From Callipepla californica brunnescens (taxonomy: Eukaryota > Chordata > Aves > Galliformes > Odontophoridae), in NCBI GenBank assembly GCA_023055505.1, contig JALIRH010000004.1, positions 36,337,502 to 36,401,501 on the forward strand: a DNA stretch of 64,000 nt, read 5' to 3'. The translations under genes and the position numbers were made by a program. Shown here piece after piece: positions 25,201 through 37,374 of the stretch; position 1 is the first letter of the stretch; the number at the start of each line of letters is the position of its first letter. The notes under the pieces were generated by a model. That model ran no database searches, was not told where the DNA came from, and worked only from the letters and a program-made list of their open reading frames with translations.

Positions 25201-28200
25201 ATTCTGCCAGGATATCCTTTGCCAAAAGAGATTGTCAAAATAAAACATGCATTATGTTAGTGGAATGATAACTCACTCTTCCTCTCGGTCTTACTTTTCT
25301 TCAAGAGGAAGAAAAATTTTTCTATGACATTAGGTAACTGTAAGTCATCAGAGAGGAGGGATTTTGTACCAGGTAGGATTTTTTTCTTCTCAACACTGCT
25401 CACAGCACTGTAGTAACATCATAGCTACATTTCTGTGAAGCAGCTGTGCTTATCAGCAGTTGTGTGAGTTCCTTACACAGAAAAGAGTAATATTTTTTAC
25501 AGACCCAGAGCATTCACAAATGAGGGGACAAATATGTAAAAGCTCAGAATGAGACTGAAGGTCTCTTGTGTCAACAAATCAAACAATCACATGCATATAG
25601 CATTAACCACTTGTACAGCTTTGAGGCTAGAACTGTGTTCCTCTATTCTATGCATACCTCTAACACCTAATTTTTAATGAAATGTACATACTTATATCTT
25701 ATTTAATATATATGATTTACATATACAATTCAATAGGATTTATACATATTATACCATAATGCCCTGTATTAACAACATGTGCAATATTATGGAATATTTT
25801 ACATACACTTATGTTAAAAATTAAAGACACTGTTACTGAACTAAAAAGCCTTTAAGTATAACCTTCACCTTAATGGGAAAAAGATTTGCAAACAATTCTC
25901 TAAGCAGTTAAATATTTCAGTAAAATTTTATAGATGTTTTAGCACTCAATAGTAGTGAAAAAAAAAAAAAAAATCTTTTTCCCATCATTTTGGAAAAACC
26001 TTGAGCCACATCAGATACCTAGTAGATAGCTCTCAGATATGCAGAATACAAGGTCATAAAAGTTCTTCAGCAAACAGTGCAGAAAGTTTGTCAGAATTCA
26101 ATCATATTCAATAAAATACTATCTCCAGGAGGTGTTATTATACAGCCGATGGTTTCCTTTTTCATTCAGTTTGAACCTGTTCAAAGGCCAATAGGTCTTG
26201 AATTTGCAAACCTGAGTCATGCTTTTGGCTTTAGTGAAGCAATTAGGTTGTCTATCAGTCTCAGTTATACAGTTCTAAAAAAAAAAAAAAAGTGCAGAAG
26301 CATGTAGTGACTTGATAGAAAAAAATCCACAAACAATAGCATCTTGACTTTCTTAAATAGCTGTTAGAAAAACAGCAGAAGCATGGACTGTTTTCAAGTA
26401 TGCTTCTTTAGCCACAGACAGAAGTACAAAAACATCAATAAGTGGCAACCAGAATAGAAGCAGAGACAGCTACTTCAAATGTGCTTTGGATAGCAAGCCA
26501 TCAGTGGAAGTGTGGAAACAAACAACACCTGGAATATATATGTCACTACACCTACTTTTTCAGAGAAAAAGTTCCCTTACTCTCACTGGAAAATGATTAG
26601 ACCAAAAGGGATAGCTACACTCCACACAAATTGGCATGGGCAGATGTCTGTGACATGAAAAGAGAATTGAGTGTCCAAAAGCTTTTACTTCCAGCTATAT
26701 CAGTTGATCTAATATAATAGATCACTCCCTCTACAAATTAATGTGTCTAAGATCACACCCTGTCTGCAGTCAGAAGGCCACGTTAACCTACACACAGGTC
26801 TTTACAGTGGCTTGCCATTAGAGGAAGAAATAGCAAGGTATAGAAGTTATTTCTGGCATTGCTGCCTGTGCTTTGAGTCACCTGCTGAAATTTAAGTACC
26901 TTTACATGAAGTTTTTCAGTTTCTTCATCATTTTCATTACATTTTTAAATGGAAAGTAACAGCAGCTGTTTCTCATAAGTTGCTGCTAAGCCAGCAGGGC
27001 TATATGAAAGCAGTTTGTCAATTACATTTTGCAGGGACAACCTTAAATTCTTGTGTGTTGCATTAAGACATACAAAGGGGATAAGGAATGTGTTTTTTGT
27101 TTCCTAACTCCCATGTTGTTTCCAGAAAAAAAGCCCAGAATGACAAAAAAAAAGCAACCCCAAAAAACAACAAAAGGCAACAACAAAACAACAGATGAAT
27201 GTGTTCTTAGAGCCTATGAATTTATCTTTCCAAAATTAAATCAGTATGTTTTAAAGAAAACTTTATCCTAAGCTCTTTCATTAAGCATCAATACTCTGGT
27301 GCACTCATAAAGAAATGAGATAGTCAGCAATCTCTGCTGCCATCTTCTGCTGTTACTTTTTACGTGATACACTGATCAGGAGACAGAAATATTAAAACTC
27401 CATTTTATATACTTCTGAAAGTGTAAAAAATGACAGGCTATAAATCAAGAATCAGAGATCCATCACAGAATTATGGAATTTGGGGTAGAAAATACCTATT
27501 TCAGTCATGCTCCATTACTTTCACAGCACAGATTTACCAACTGTGTTATTGTCTCCCATGCAATTGAGGGTGATCTCTCATGACAAGTTTTAGATTCTCC
27601 ACAAAAGCTTATTTCTCCCTTTATTCCTTTCAGAGCTAGTCTACTGTTATCTGTCATGAGATAGAAACAAACTCTGTAAGTACCTCAACTTATTTAATGG
27701 GATAGTAATCCACTTGACCCAGGTCCTTGAAATGATATAGCTCCTGAGGCACACACACCCTCACCTTGTTTTAACAAAAGATTGTTACTCCTCTTCACTA
27801 GCAATTTCCTCTAAGACCATTATTATATCTTCCCTTTCTAAGTGTTCGGTCAAATGTCAAACATTGGGAAGAATGGTCTTCACTAAAATATGTACTTTGT
27901 TTGTCCTCCACTGTCCTAATTTATCTTAATTACTTCTTCCTCATCAGAGACCTTCCATAAGTTTCTTATCTTTCAAACATCAGTCTCAATTTTTGGCTCA
28001 AAAAAGTCCCAATAATTGAGACATTCTTCACTTATTTAAAGTATTATGTTGCTTTTGCTAATATCTACATAAAGTAGTGAGCTTAATAATGGTTATCAAT
28101 ATCTGAAACTACATTTTTCAAAAAGTTGGCTGACGTTACTGTTTCCCTACCGGTTAAATTAATAGTTATTTGCATTTGTGCTGGGTAATTGAGTCCTCAT

Positions 28201-28587
28201 CCCCTTCCTCACTGTCATTCCATTCAAAGTAAAGATCTTCTAACATTAATGATAATCAACTACTGTACATACTCATCCAGAATATTTCTGCTAGCATATG
28301 ACCTTAAGCAACTTTTCTTCATTAGGTTGAATCCCATTTGTTTTCTGCTGCCTTTAAATTTTAGCCATCTATTCTTCTGTCTCTCCAAATGCAAAGAAGT
28401 CATGAGCATACATAAGATAATTCTGTAACAACCAGTAAACTTTCCTATTAGCCATACTGTAGGGTGAATAACACAAAAAAATAGTATCCACAGAAAAGAA
28501 TGGAGGTGGATGGTGTATTTCGTATGGCTAATCCAGATGGTATACAGGCAACCAGTAAATTAAAAAAGCTCACCTGTCACTGATAGT
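22279..28587. other. AT-rich non-coding DNA, no gene seen
   Basis: About 6.3 kb without a credible coding frame. It holds A-runs near 24018-24031, 25960-25974 and 26279-26292 and an A/CAA-rich patch at 27135-27200. The part 24411-24800 has several AT-rich homeodomain-type sites (AATTAATTAAATT near 24779-24791) and no recognised repeat, so it could include regulatory DNA. A weak CR1-like start near 27470 was not called. Confidence 0.5.
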
Positions 28588-28770
28588 CTAGGCTCACCCA
28601 GGACTCCACAGGGAAGGGGACTCCAACAAGCGACCCCCTTAAATGGGGTCTGGGAGAGGTGGAGCCAGACTCCACCCCTTCCATCCACAGAGGTGAATTG
28701 CCTTCACCTGTGCTCCTGTTGCTGACTCAGTGCTCGCCTTAGGTGATCAATCAGTGGTTCAGGCCGTGAT
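28588..28770. other. GC-rich patch with three 19-nt stem-loops, origin unknown
   Basis: This block is clearly richer in G and C than its AT-rich flanks. It contains three similar hairpins in 78 bp: 28632-28650 (GACCCC stem, 7-nt loop), 28658-28676 (GGTGGAG/CTCCACC, 5-nt loop) and 28691-28709 (AGGTGAA/TTCACCT, 5-nt loop). The GACTCC motif recurs at about 28602, 28619 and 28668. The abrupt composition change suggests an inserted element such as a solo LTR, on either strand, but I see no TG...CA ends, polyadenylation signal or target duplication, and I do not recognise the family. No open frame of interest. Confidence 0.45.
28632..28709. repeat. Cluster of three perfect or near-perfect hairpins
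   Basis: The hairpins at 28632-28650, 28658-28676 and 28691-28709 are each 19 nt with unrelated stem sequences. The second and third have perfect 7-bp stems with 5-nt loops. The first has a perfect 6-bp stem. Same size, close spacing and different stems argue against simple tandem duplication. Confidence 0.8.
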
Positions 28771-29126
28771 TCAACAGTTCCCATACACCATAGCAAGAAA
28801 TAATAGGAGCAATAGAGTGTACTCCATTAATCCAATGTCGGGTTTATCAGGAACATAATTGTATCTTCCAACTTCACCAAGGATTCTGAGTTCTTTTCTT
28901 GTGATTGTTTTAAGTGCAGAAAATATATGCTTTTTTAAATCAGAAAGAATAAAAAGGGGGGAAGAATTCATGTTTAAGACATTTCTTACGATTCAATAGA
29001 AGAAATATTTAAAATAAAAACATAACAAGAATAAAGTAAGAATGGGGAATAAGAAAAAGACTTCATTATTTGATTTTATGCTCAGTGCCACCAAAAGGGT
29101 CTCAATGATATCCCTAGTCATATATG

Positions 29127-29217
29127 AGTCCTGTTTCAAAATTCAGTGCCTCCTATTTTATTATGTTGGCCCACAGTGTCAGAGGTGTATGTTAGTGGTA
29201 TAACAGTAGAGGTTGAA
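29127..29217 (+). mobile_element. Mariner fragment resembling Galluhop (Mariner1_GG)
   Basis: The sequence CAGTGCCTCCTATTTTATTA, then TGTTGGCCCACAGTGTCAGAG, then TGTATGTTAGTGGTATAACAGTAGAGGTTGAA follows what I remember of one end of the chicken mariner element Galluhop (GCTGCTCCAAAAGTAATGCC-TCCTATTTTATTA...). The terminal-repeat portion (about 29127-29148) is diverged. Similarity stops after GGTTGAA, so only about 90 bp of the element remains, with no transposase codons and no second terminal repeat. Mariner elements are cut-and-paste Tc1/mariner transposons inserting at TA. A TATATGA just left of the start is compatible but not proof. Confidence 0.6.
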
Positions 29218-32200
29218 ATTCAGTAATAATGGGTTTCACAAGCACAATTCATCATGATTATCTGATTTAGATAATCAAATACATTGAAGATCATTTATAT
29301 TAGCATATCTTGCAGTCAAATGCCACACAACTGCGCACTCAGTCCTCGCTAGCAAGGTAGTTCTTAAAACTGAAGTATCGTGAAGCACATCAGATTTTTG
29401 GTCCTGAAATATGTAGGCTAAAAATCATTTGTAGTTCTCTATTCTCATTTCTACAGAATTTAACTGATTAAATGTTTGGAGAAATGGGTACGTAGAAACA
29501 ATGATGATGCTTACAGCAAATTTATTTTTAAAAAGCTATCATTTTTAAAACTACTTTGTCTTTATACTTCTGCCTTCTCAAAAATGATGATAGAGAGACA
29601 GAAACCAACTTTTCCACCCTGCTTCTGCGTAACATAAATTTTCAGCAATGATTCATAGTTTCAGTCATCTCAATTAGAATTCTAAATTTTCAGTTGTCCA
29701 TTGCTCAATTCTGAAAGAGTTTCACCCTTTCAGCAACTATTAACTGCATTTCTGGTTATTTAGCCCTTACAAAAATAATCTCTGGCCATCAAAAATAAGT
29801 AATTAAATATTACTCCACAATTAGTAAAAATGGAGCATTGATATAAATGACATAGGGAATACATTGCAGGTTCATAATCATTGACTTTTAAGTTAGACTA
29901 CTAGTCAGTTCTCGATTGTCTGAGAAATGAGTAAAACCATAATTTATGCAGAACAAACAAGTTGCATTTTATTGTGAATTAGTATCAAAAAAATGAATAT
30001 CTATACCACTAGTTATACCAATTCACTTATTTGTTTCTGCATTAGACAGTAAGAAATAGCCATGGCTGTTTATCGAGAGCAGAATATGAGATGGCTCCTT
30101 TGGCCATTACCCTCAGACTTCCTGCAAATACATATTGCCAAACAACATTGCTGGAGTCAGTTACGCTCATCTGATGGAACACTGCAAAACCTCTGTATAA
30201 ATGCATGTCTAGGTGCAGCTTCTCTTTTTCTCCTAGTACTGACACAAAGCATTGCCGAATTGTGCCTCAGCAGTGACTGTAGTTCCTTTGCCCAGAACTG
30301 TGAAAAGAGTTACAGGATTTTTCCCTTTAATTTCTCTAAGGCACATAATATTTTGTTTTTCCCTGGTGATATTATGATTTCGTGATGAATTCTAGATTGG
30401 GTTCACGTGTTTGCTCCAAATAGTAGATTAGAGGAATGCATGAATATTAATTTGCAGTATGCTTTGTAGCCTATGTTTACAGTAATTCTGTGATTACTCT
30501 CTGGTAATTGTGTACTAATAATGCTAGTTGTTTAGATACAACTTCAAAAACAAACAGGAAAGAGCTTCATTAGCAATGGACTCTCAAGAGTGATTTCATA
30601 ACAGAAATAAATTTATTTAATATGGAGATTGCATATATATATATATTCAGATACAGATGGGTGTAACAACATTAAGACAGCCAAGCAGATACAGACAAAA
30701 ACTCACAAGCATTTTTAATTGCATTAACATCCACCATTGCCTGTGTGTTTGGCAGAGGTAAGTAAGTTAGGTACTGGGATGTGTTTCACAGTCAGCAGAG
30801 ATTTAGGCTACAGAAGTTTGGAGAGTGTCACTAAAATCAGAGAGCAGAGATTAAGTAAAGTAATAAGGACACAAATCAAGGTTTTACTGGAAGGTCTGAA
30901 AAAGGGGTTGTAATAGTTTTTGAAGCATTTCAATAAAAGAAAGACACCGAAATTCCCAAGATTAGTATGAATGTCAGCCCTTCAGAAGGAAGCCATGACA
31001 ATGAACACAACAAAACTCTATATACCATTGTACTAGTGTATCTGAATTGAAGCGACTCACAAAATTGCATCTTGGAAAAAGGTTCATGAATGATTCCTAA
31101 TAAAGTGAGGGGATACCATTACCAGACCAAAACCAACTTAGAGTGACGTGCACTCCTTCACTTACTGCTTGCTTTTCATGGCTATACAGCACATTCTTTG
31201 TTTTGTGTACCAGCTTAATTGCTACTAAGGACTTGCTCTGCTGTGAGCAATTAAATAGCTGTCAAGGGTAGCGATATATGGTGCTGGATTAGGCACTCTC
31301 TACCATTTACAACTTTGGTCAGTGAAATTTGGAAGGACCTTGAGAATCTTTGGCTCTCAAAAACTGGGTTTGGTTGGTACTATGTGGAGCCAAGAATTTG
31401 GGGTCACTTCCATCTTGGGACATTCTATCATCCTCTGATTTTAAAGGAAAGCCTGCCTGCTTGGCTGTTGGCGCGAGAGTGGGCTTATAGAATCATAGAC
31501 TTATTAAGGTAGAATTTACCCTGTAATAAAACTGAAGCAATGAAAACAAGCCCAATCCATTTTAGGATTTGAATAAATATAGATGTCAAATTCTTCCTTC
31601 AATGCCCCTAAATTTCCCTAGCCATCAGGCAATTTCCTCCCTTATAGAAGTATTTATAATAAATCTCATTCTTTGTCAACTAAATTCACAAAAAAATCTG
31701 TCCCAAATCCCTATAATCAATTATATTTGAATATAAATTAACCTCAGTAAAATATCATCAAATTTGTTGTAACACTATAGGCATCCATAACACAATGCAA
31801 TGAAGAACTGCTGCAGCACAGTTTCACTGAGCTCCAGGTGTGGCTCTCTTGTTGCTTGGAGAGTGGCTGTTTCAAATAAAATCAGGCAGAGGCAGTCCCA
31901 GATGACTGTTCTTACAGTACTGAAATTCCATTTGGCCAGTTTAAGTCAGGTGTTAGTGTTCTGTCCTGTCACAGCTCCTCATGCTCAGCCTCCTTCCTTG
32001 CAGGACAATAGGTGAAGCTGTAAAAATGAAGACATCCTTTTCAGCAGCTACTAGAAACACTGGGATGCCATCTACATTCTTTTGCTTGTAAATCCAAATT
32101 TTAGCTTCACACTTGGTTCTAGAAAGGAAAACAACTCTCTCCCAGCTCAAACTGAAAAACACACCTGATGTGTGAACAAGTCCTGACGTGAGTTACAGCT

Positions 32201-34304
32201 GAATTTGAGTTGCGCATGAGAATCTAGTTAAAAACTTACTTTGACAGCTTGATCAGTAAGGGCGTGGGTACATAAAATCTCAATTATCTGTCCAGTGACC
32301 AATACAAGTTTAACAATGAAGACAGAAATTCCCCAGAGGGTTTCTTTTTGTCTTATTCTGTTCCACCTATGGAATGCTTCACCTCTAACACCTTCTATTC
32401 TCCCATTCTATTTTCCATGTGTTCTCACTTTAACTGCTATTTATTTGTCTCTCTGTCCTTGCTGTGGTGATTTGCCTTCCTCTTTTCTGTAACAGTTGAT
32501 TTGCTAATCAACTTAATTGGACTATTGCACATCTTGACTGAAGCTACTTCCCATGTTTAAAAACACACAAGAAATACTTATTAGGGAGGCTGGGATCTAA
32601 CTCTGTCTAGAATGTTTGTGAACAGACATCTGTTAATGCAGGCATGGTTGGTATTAGTCTTTCGATTTCATGGTCAACTTTTCCACCTGCTTTTGTGGCC
32701 TACACCTCTGTGCAGGCATAAACTCAATATGACTTAGCTTCTATTAATGCTTTTACAACTCTAATCTCCCACTATTATTCTAGTATGTCTGCCTCATCTT
32801 TCGTCCATATTTCAGTGGATGATCTCACTGCAGGACCATACTAGATTATTCAGACAGTGAAATGTGTGCTGCAGGGTTTAGTTGGCTTCTAAACTTTGTA
32901 GTCCTAAAATTAAAATGTTTGACCTCTTTTTTTCCTTCCCAATCTACCAGTTAAAAAATTGACATCAAACTCAAGCAGGCACTAAAAAAGAAAAATATGT
33001 TTCTACATTCATTTATAGGTCAGTTAGGTATGTAAACTTGATCAGTTTCTTGGTAAAACATCTGTGGAGCCACAGAAAGTACTATGTATCAAAAGACACA
33101 TTAACTAGTGTGTTGTTTCTACTCAGATTTACAGTTTCATGAGCAGTGTCCACGAAAATATATTTATGACACTGTTATTTTAAATCTTGTTTTCACACCA
33201 CGGCTCTATTCATCTCATTGGTTTTATGATTTAACAAGTCAATAATTAACTACTTGGCTTGAACTGTTTTATGATATAAGCAACGTGAAAGAAAGGGTTG
33301 GAGCTGGGAGCTGGAACAGACAAGTGTAAACTAAGCTATACATTCCAAAATGCAAGGAATAGCTTTGTGAAACAGCTCTGTTTCAAAGACAAATTAATCC
33401 TCTTCAGTAGATTTGAAATTCTCAAATTAAAGTGTTATGTGCTGATCCCCACTCTTGATAAGGGCACAGAAGAGGTTAGAGTACTCTCTATGACAGATGC
33501 CCAGGTTGTTACATTTATAAAAATACAAAAGAATACTAATTATAAACCTGACTCTTGCTATGTATGTTATTCGAGTCATAGTCAAAATTCCATTGGAAAA
33601 AAAGTACAAAGTCACAAACAAGAGCACATTATAGAAAAATAATGAGAACTGTTGGTCAAAGTTCTTTACTAAACAGACACAATCTCAAAGCAGGGATTGT
33701 TTGCTTGAGCTGAGAGGATTCTAAAAGGATGTGATAAAATATATGAAATCTATACCCAATTAAGAAAAAGTAATAAACACCTTCTTTGATCTTTGTTTTG
33801 GCATTAGGGGAGAAGTGGGCAGTGAATGCTCAGTTTCAAAAGAAATCTTTTCTTCCATCCTTTAAGAATAGGTGTTTTTACCAGCAGAATCCTATTAGGA
33901 TTTGATATGATTTAATAAGGAAATTAAAAAAAAATCATCAGACAATAAAAAACATTTCTAAAGTTTTTGTTTGTTTGTTTGTTTTTGGAAAACATAAACA
34001 CACTCAAGGCTTTGAGGGCTAGGTTTATATCATTTGTGGCCATTGGGAACTTAAATCCCATGAAAGAAATAGTACTGGAAAATGTTAGAAACATATAGTT
34101 TTGAAACTGAACTTAACTATAAGGCAAAGATTGTAACAGTAAGGGTCCAAACATACCTAGTCTGTCGAGGTTACAGTGGATTTTCTACTAAAAGGAAATT
34201 TCATGTTAGGATTTTTGTTGCTGTTGTTTGTAAAGATATGTATTCCAGTTCAGTGACAGCTAGTGGTCTTGAAGAACTAATTCTTGGAAATACTCTGTAT
34301 CCTG
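29218..34304. other. AT-rich non-coding DNA, no gene seen
   Basis: About 5 kb. The longest open stretches (30062-30385 and 33298-33642, both about 107-114 codons, plus strand) have no domain, signal or conserved-looking pattern and lie in AT-rich sequence. A short AT microsatellite lies at 30632-30647. TTTG repeats lie at 33964-33987. A weak AGAATCATAGACTTATTAAGG near 31489 could be an eroded CR1 3' end. Confidence 0.5.
33964..33987. repeat. TTTG tetranucleotide repeat
   Basis: About five tandem TTTG units flanked by longer T runs. Similar tracts occur at 38955-38976, 51391-51414, 56146-56173 and 58521-58540, all on the same strand. Confidence 0.9.
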
Positions 34305-34365
34305 TAAGAGGTTTGGCTAGACAACATCTATGGTCTCTTCTCTCTTTAAAAGCTTATGAGGCTGT
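34305..34365 (+). repeat. Probable old CR1 3' end, plus strand
   Basis: GTAAGAGGTTTGGCTAGACAACATCTATGGTCTCTTCTC followed by TTTAAAAGCTTATGA parallels the sense CR1 ending (GAGGTTGGACTAGATGATCT-AGGTCCCTTCC-AACCTAAAGATTCTATGA). The spacing is kept across about 55 bp, which argues against chance, but divergence is high. Confidence 0.5.
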
Positions 34366-36067
34366 TGGATCTGATCTGAAAAATAACTTCTCCACTTTGA
34401 TATAATAGAAAGAGAAACATATCTGTAAAAAATTGAGTGAGTGAAGTATATAAAGGGCAAAACATCTGAATCTTGGCAGTTCTCTTTCCATTGACCTTTG
34501 GTGTAACTGCAGATAAATCCTTTCACTTCTCTGTATTCTTTGCTTGCTCAACCATGAAGTATAAACAGTATATTTCCAGGGCATAGTCTGTTGATCTGCT
34601 TAATTAGTAAACATTTGTAAATGGAATCTAAATCCTTAGACTAAAGAGGAGGGAGGCATGCAGATCATTTCTCAATGCAGGTGTGCACAGTTCTGTAGTG
34701 GCATAGTGTTATCATCCCTTGTGTGTTATAAAATCTCAGAAGTAAATGTCAATTTTATAAGTACTAAGAACAAGCCTAGTAGGCTGTTCTCAAAGAGTTT
34801 ATCCTTCTAAGACTCAGATAACAGGGATGATTTTTCTGTATCTTTATGAATCACATGATTGTAGTCACTCAGGAGATGTGAAAAAAGATTTGTTTATTTA
34901 TCACATTGCAAGGCTATGAGATGATATTTGAAAATAGGACTGGAAATCCGGTTGTTTTCACACTCATTCCAAACACAATGGCAGTTCTTTTTTTCAATAG
35001 CTCTTATGGATCTATGTGTGTGATAACTCCCTGCCTAACAACAAATTTGTTTGCTCCGGCAAAAGGTATGTGAGGCATAGCAAGGCACTTTACTGCTTTA
35101 GAAGAATTTCTGGATAGTGATGTAGACTAATAAAGACCTCTGCTGCTAGACCAAGGGTCACTGGTACCATATCTTTATTAATTTGTGAGCCCTGCCAGCA
35201 TATCTGGAGCTGACAGCCACACCATATTATCCTTGGGAACGAGGATCTATCCAGCCCTGCGTTCACTAGACCATTGAAAAAGAGTCTTAACGTTATCTTT
35301 CAAGAACTTTGCAGCCATTAACCAATTAGTCATTAGTTAATCACCCGTATTAATTAAATATCCAGAACTACTTGCAGAACATATCAGTCTTGTTTCTATT
35401 AGTGTTATCCAGTGACAATAACTGAGCCAAAAGGAAATAAACTTAAATCCAGTTGCTTTTATTCTGAAAATAAATTTATTTTGCTCTTCCTTTCTTTCCT
35501 TCTTTTGACAGCAAAATCCATTTATTTTTTCATTACTGAAAGTGATGAGTGTAAAGCAAATAAAGTAGTGGTCAAAACTGTAAACCTGAGCTACAAGGTT
35601 TTCATCTTTTTCCCTTAACTAATGAGAGACAGTTGAGTTATCGCTGAAGTTCAGAAGCAGAAAACACAGAAGAATGAATATTACCAAATGTCCACTTCTT
35701 GCAGTGACACACAATGGATTGCATAGAATACCCCAATTTTAACCTAACAAATAAACCTTCTAAAAAGTGCAAATAAAAGTAAAAAATGACGTTTTCTTAA
35801 GTTTCTATATCCTGGATAGTAATTTTATAAAAAATTCTTCTCTTTTAGAGAAGAAATCACAAGAAAACCCATTCAGTAAATATTTCTGCTGTGTGGATTA
35901 TTTACCTGTAGGATTCAAAGCTAAGCAAAATTCCAAAGACCTTGCCAGTATTTCCAATGACTTTAAAACAATCTCTGCTTCTGCTCCTGCTGATGTGACC
36001 AGGCAGAGAATGTCACTTGTGCTGAGAATACATTCTAGCCTGAGTGATGCTTGAAAAGGTTTTGTTT

Positions 36068-36084
36068 AAAAAAAAAAAAAAAAA
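36068..36084. repeat. Poly-A run, 17 A
   Basis: A homopolymer of 17 A follows TTTGTTT. No retroposed gene sequence is evident immediately upstream. Confidence 0.92.
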
Positions 36085-37356
36085 GGGTGAAAAAGGATAA
36101 GCACTAGCTCTAGAAATCAGCCCACCGAAAAGTCAAGACATTTTGAAATTTTAACAGAAACAGATGAGGAACATGTACTTTCATTCCACCTTGAAACCTT
36201 CTGTGAAATGGAAAAAAACAGCTTCCCTGTGCAGCCTCAGAGCCTGATGGTGGAAATACTTCTGAGCATTTGTGCTAGCGATGAGCTACTTCTTTTTTGA
36301 GGTCTTCCACCCTTGTTTTTGTTTTGTCACAGTGACTTACTGTTTGAAATAGATCTTTCAATTAATTCCAACAGCACATGCTGCTACTGAAAGTTTGTCT
36401 TTGAGATGTACCTCTCAAACTTTCATTTCAGATTTGGGATGTGACTCCCTTGTAATATCTCTGTGACAGTTTCTTCAGGACTGAGATAATAAGTGGTAAA
36501 AACTGACCTTACTCATTGGAAGAAAGCTCAAAGATGATTTCTACTTCATATTTGCTCATTGCTAACACTCTTCCTACATTTCAGAGCACATAACACTGCC
36601 TGTTCTCCACTTAATGTCTTGAATGATAGAGCTGGAGAAAAATTCCAAGGCAGCGCTGAAACTCCTTTCTCAGGCATATAGGAAGAGAAGTGTCTCTTAG
36701 GTAGCCCACTCTCAAAGAAGGCCCTTTGAAAGCAACTCTTACCACCTTCAGTCTTGACACGTGACCATCTTCCTGAGCCCTGTCTTGCAAGTGAAATGCT
36801 TTCTGCTCAGTAGGACCGTAGAGCAGTATGTAACTAGAATTTATGCCACACTAATATAAAAGATGTATTTAATGTAGCTGCTACTGATGTCTGGAGACAC
36901 ACTACTTCTAATTTCTCTCTCCTGTAACATAAGAGCAGTCAAAAGCACAGTCAAGAAAAACAAGATAAAGACTGGTGAAGCATATTATTCCCTTTCACAA
37001 ACACTGTTACAGAGAAAACACGACAGAAACACTTGCAGTTCACCACTGAATATTTGCTGCTATATATATAGCTGTGTCTGAGAACTTTCATCTTTCTTGA
37101 TAAGTGTAAAAGAGCAGCTGAGCTCTCACTACTCTCAGTGAGTTCTGAGGAAGGTGACCAAAATTTCAACTTATCCCACTGCATGCATTTACAATCTTCT
37201 CCTGGATTCTTACCTGCACTTGTGGCATTCATATGCCATTCATATTACATGCTTCCAGGCTGTGATGATACAGGATGAGTAACAGTAAAACATTATGGCA
37301 CAAAATGCTTTATCTAGGAGAATCTATCCTATTTTGGTAATACAATTCCCCCTCCC

Positions 37357-37374
37357 TTTTTTTTTTTTTTTTTT
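37357..37374. repeat. Poly-T run, 18 T
   Basis: A homopolymer of 18 T is preceded by a C-rich CCCCCTCCC. If a retroposon lay on the minus strand its body would extend to the right, but nothing recognisable is there. Confidence 0.92.

Noticed and set aside
27468..27540. CR1-like start (CACAGAATTATGGAATTTGGG followed by AAAATACC)
   Set aside because: Only the first 30 bases resemble an antisense CR1 tail, and the sequence after that does not follow the consensus.
28429..28559. CAACCAGTAAA repeated exactly 120 bp apart
   Set aside because: An isolated 11-bp match without further similarity between the flanks. It does not bracket the GC-rich patch and is not a convincing target duplication.
30062..30385. 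107-codon plus-strand open frame with a hydrophobic stretch
   Set aside because: No start context, splice signal or family resemblance. One hydrophobic run is not enough.
31489..31520. AGAATCATAGACTTATTAAGG, like an antisense CR1 3' end
   Set aside because: Too short and no continuing match. It may be an eroded copy but is not supportable by eye.
33298..33642. 114-codon plus-strand open frame
   Set aside because: K/I/N-rich translation typical of AT-rich DNA, no domain, and a competing minus-strand frame over the same bases.
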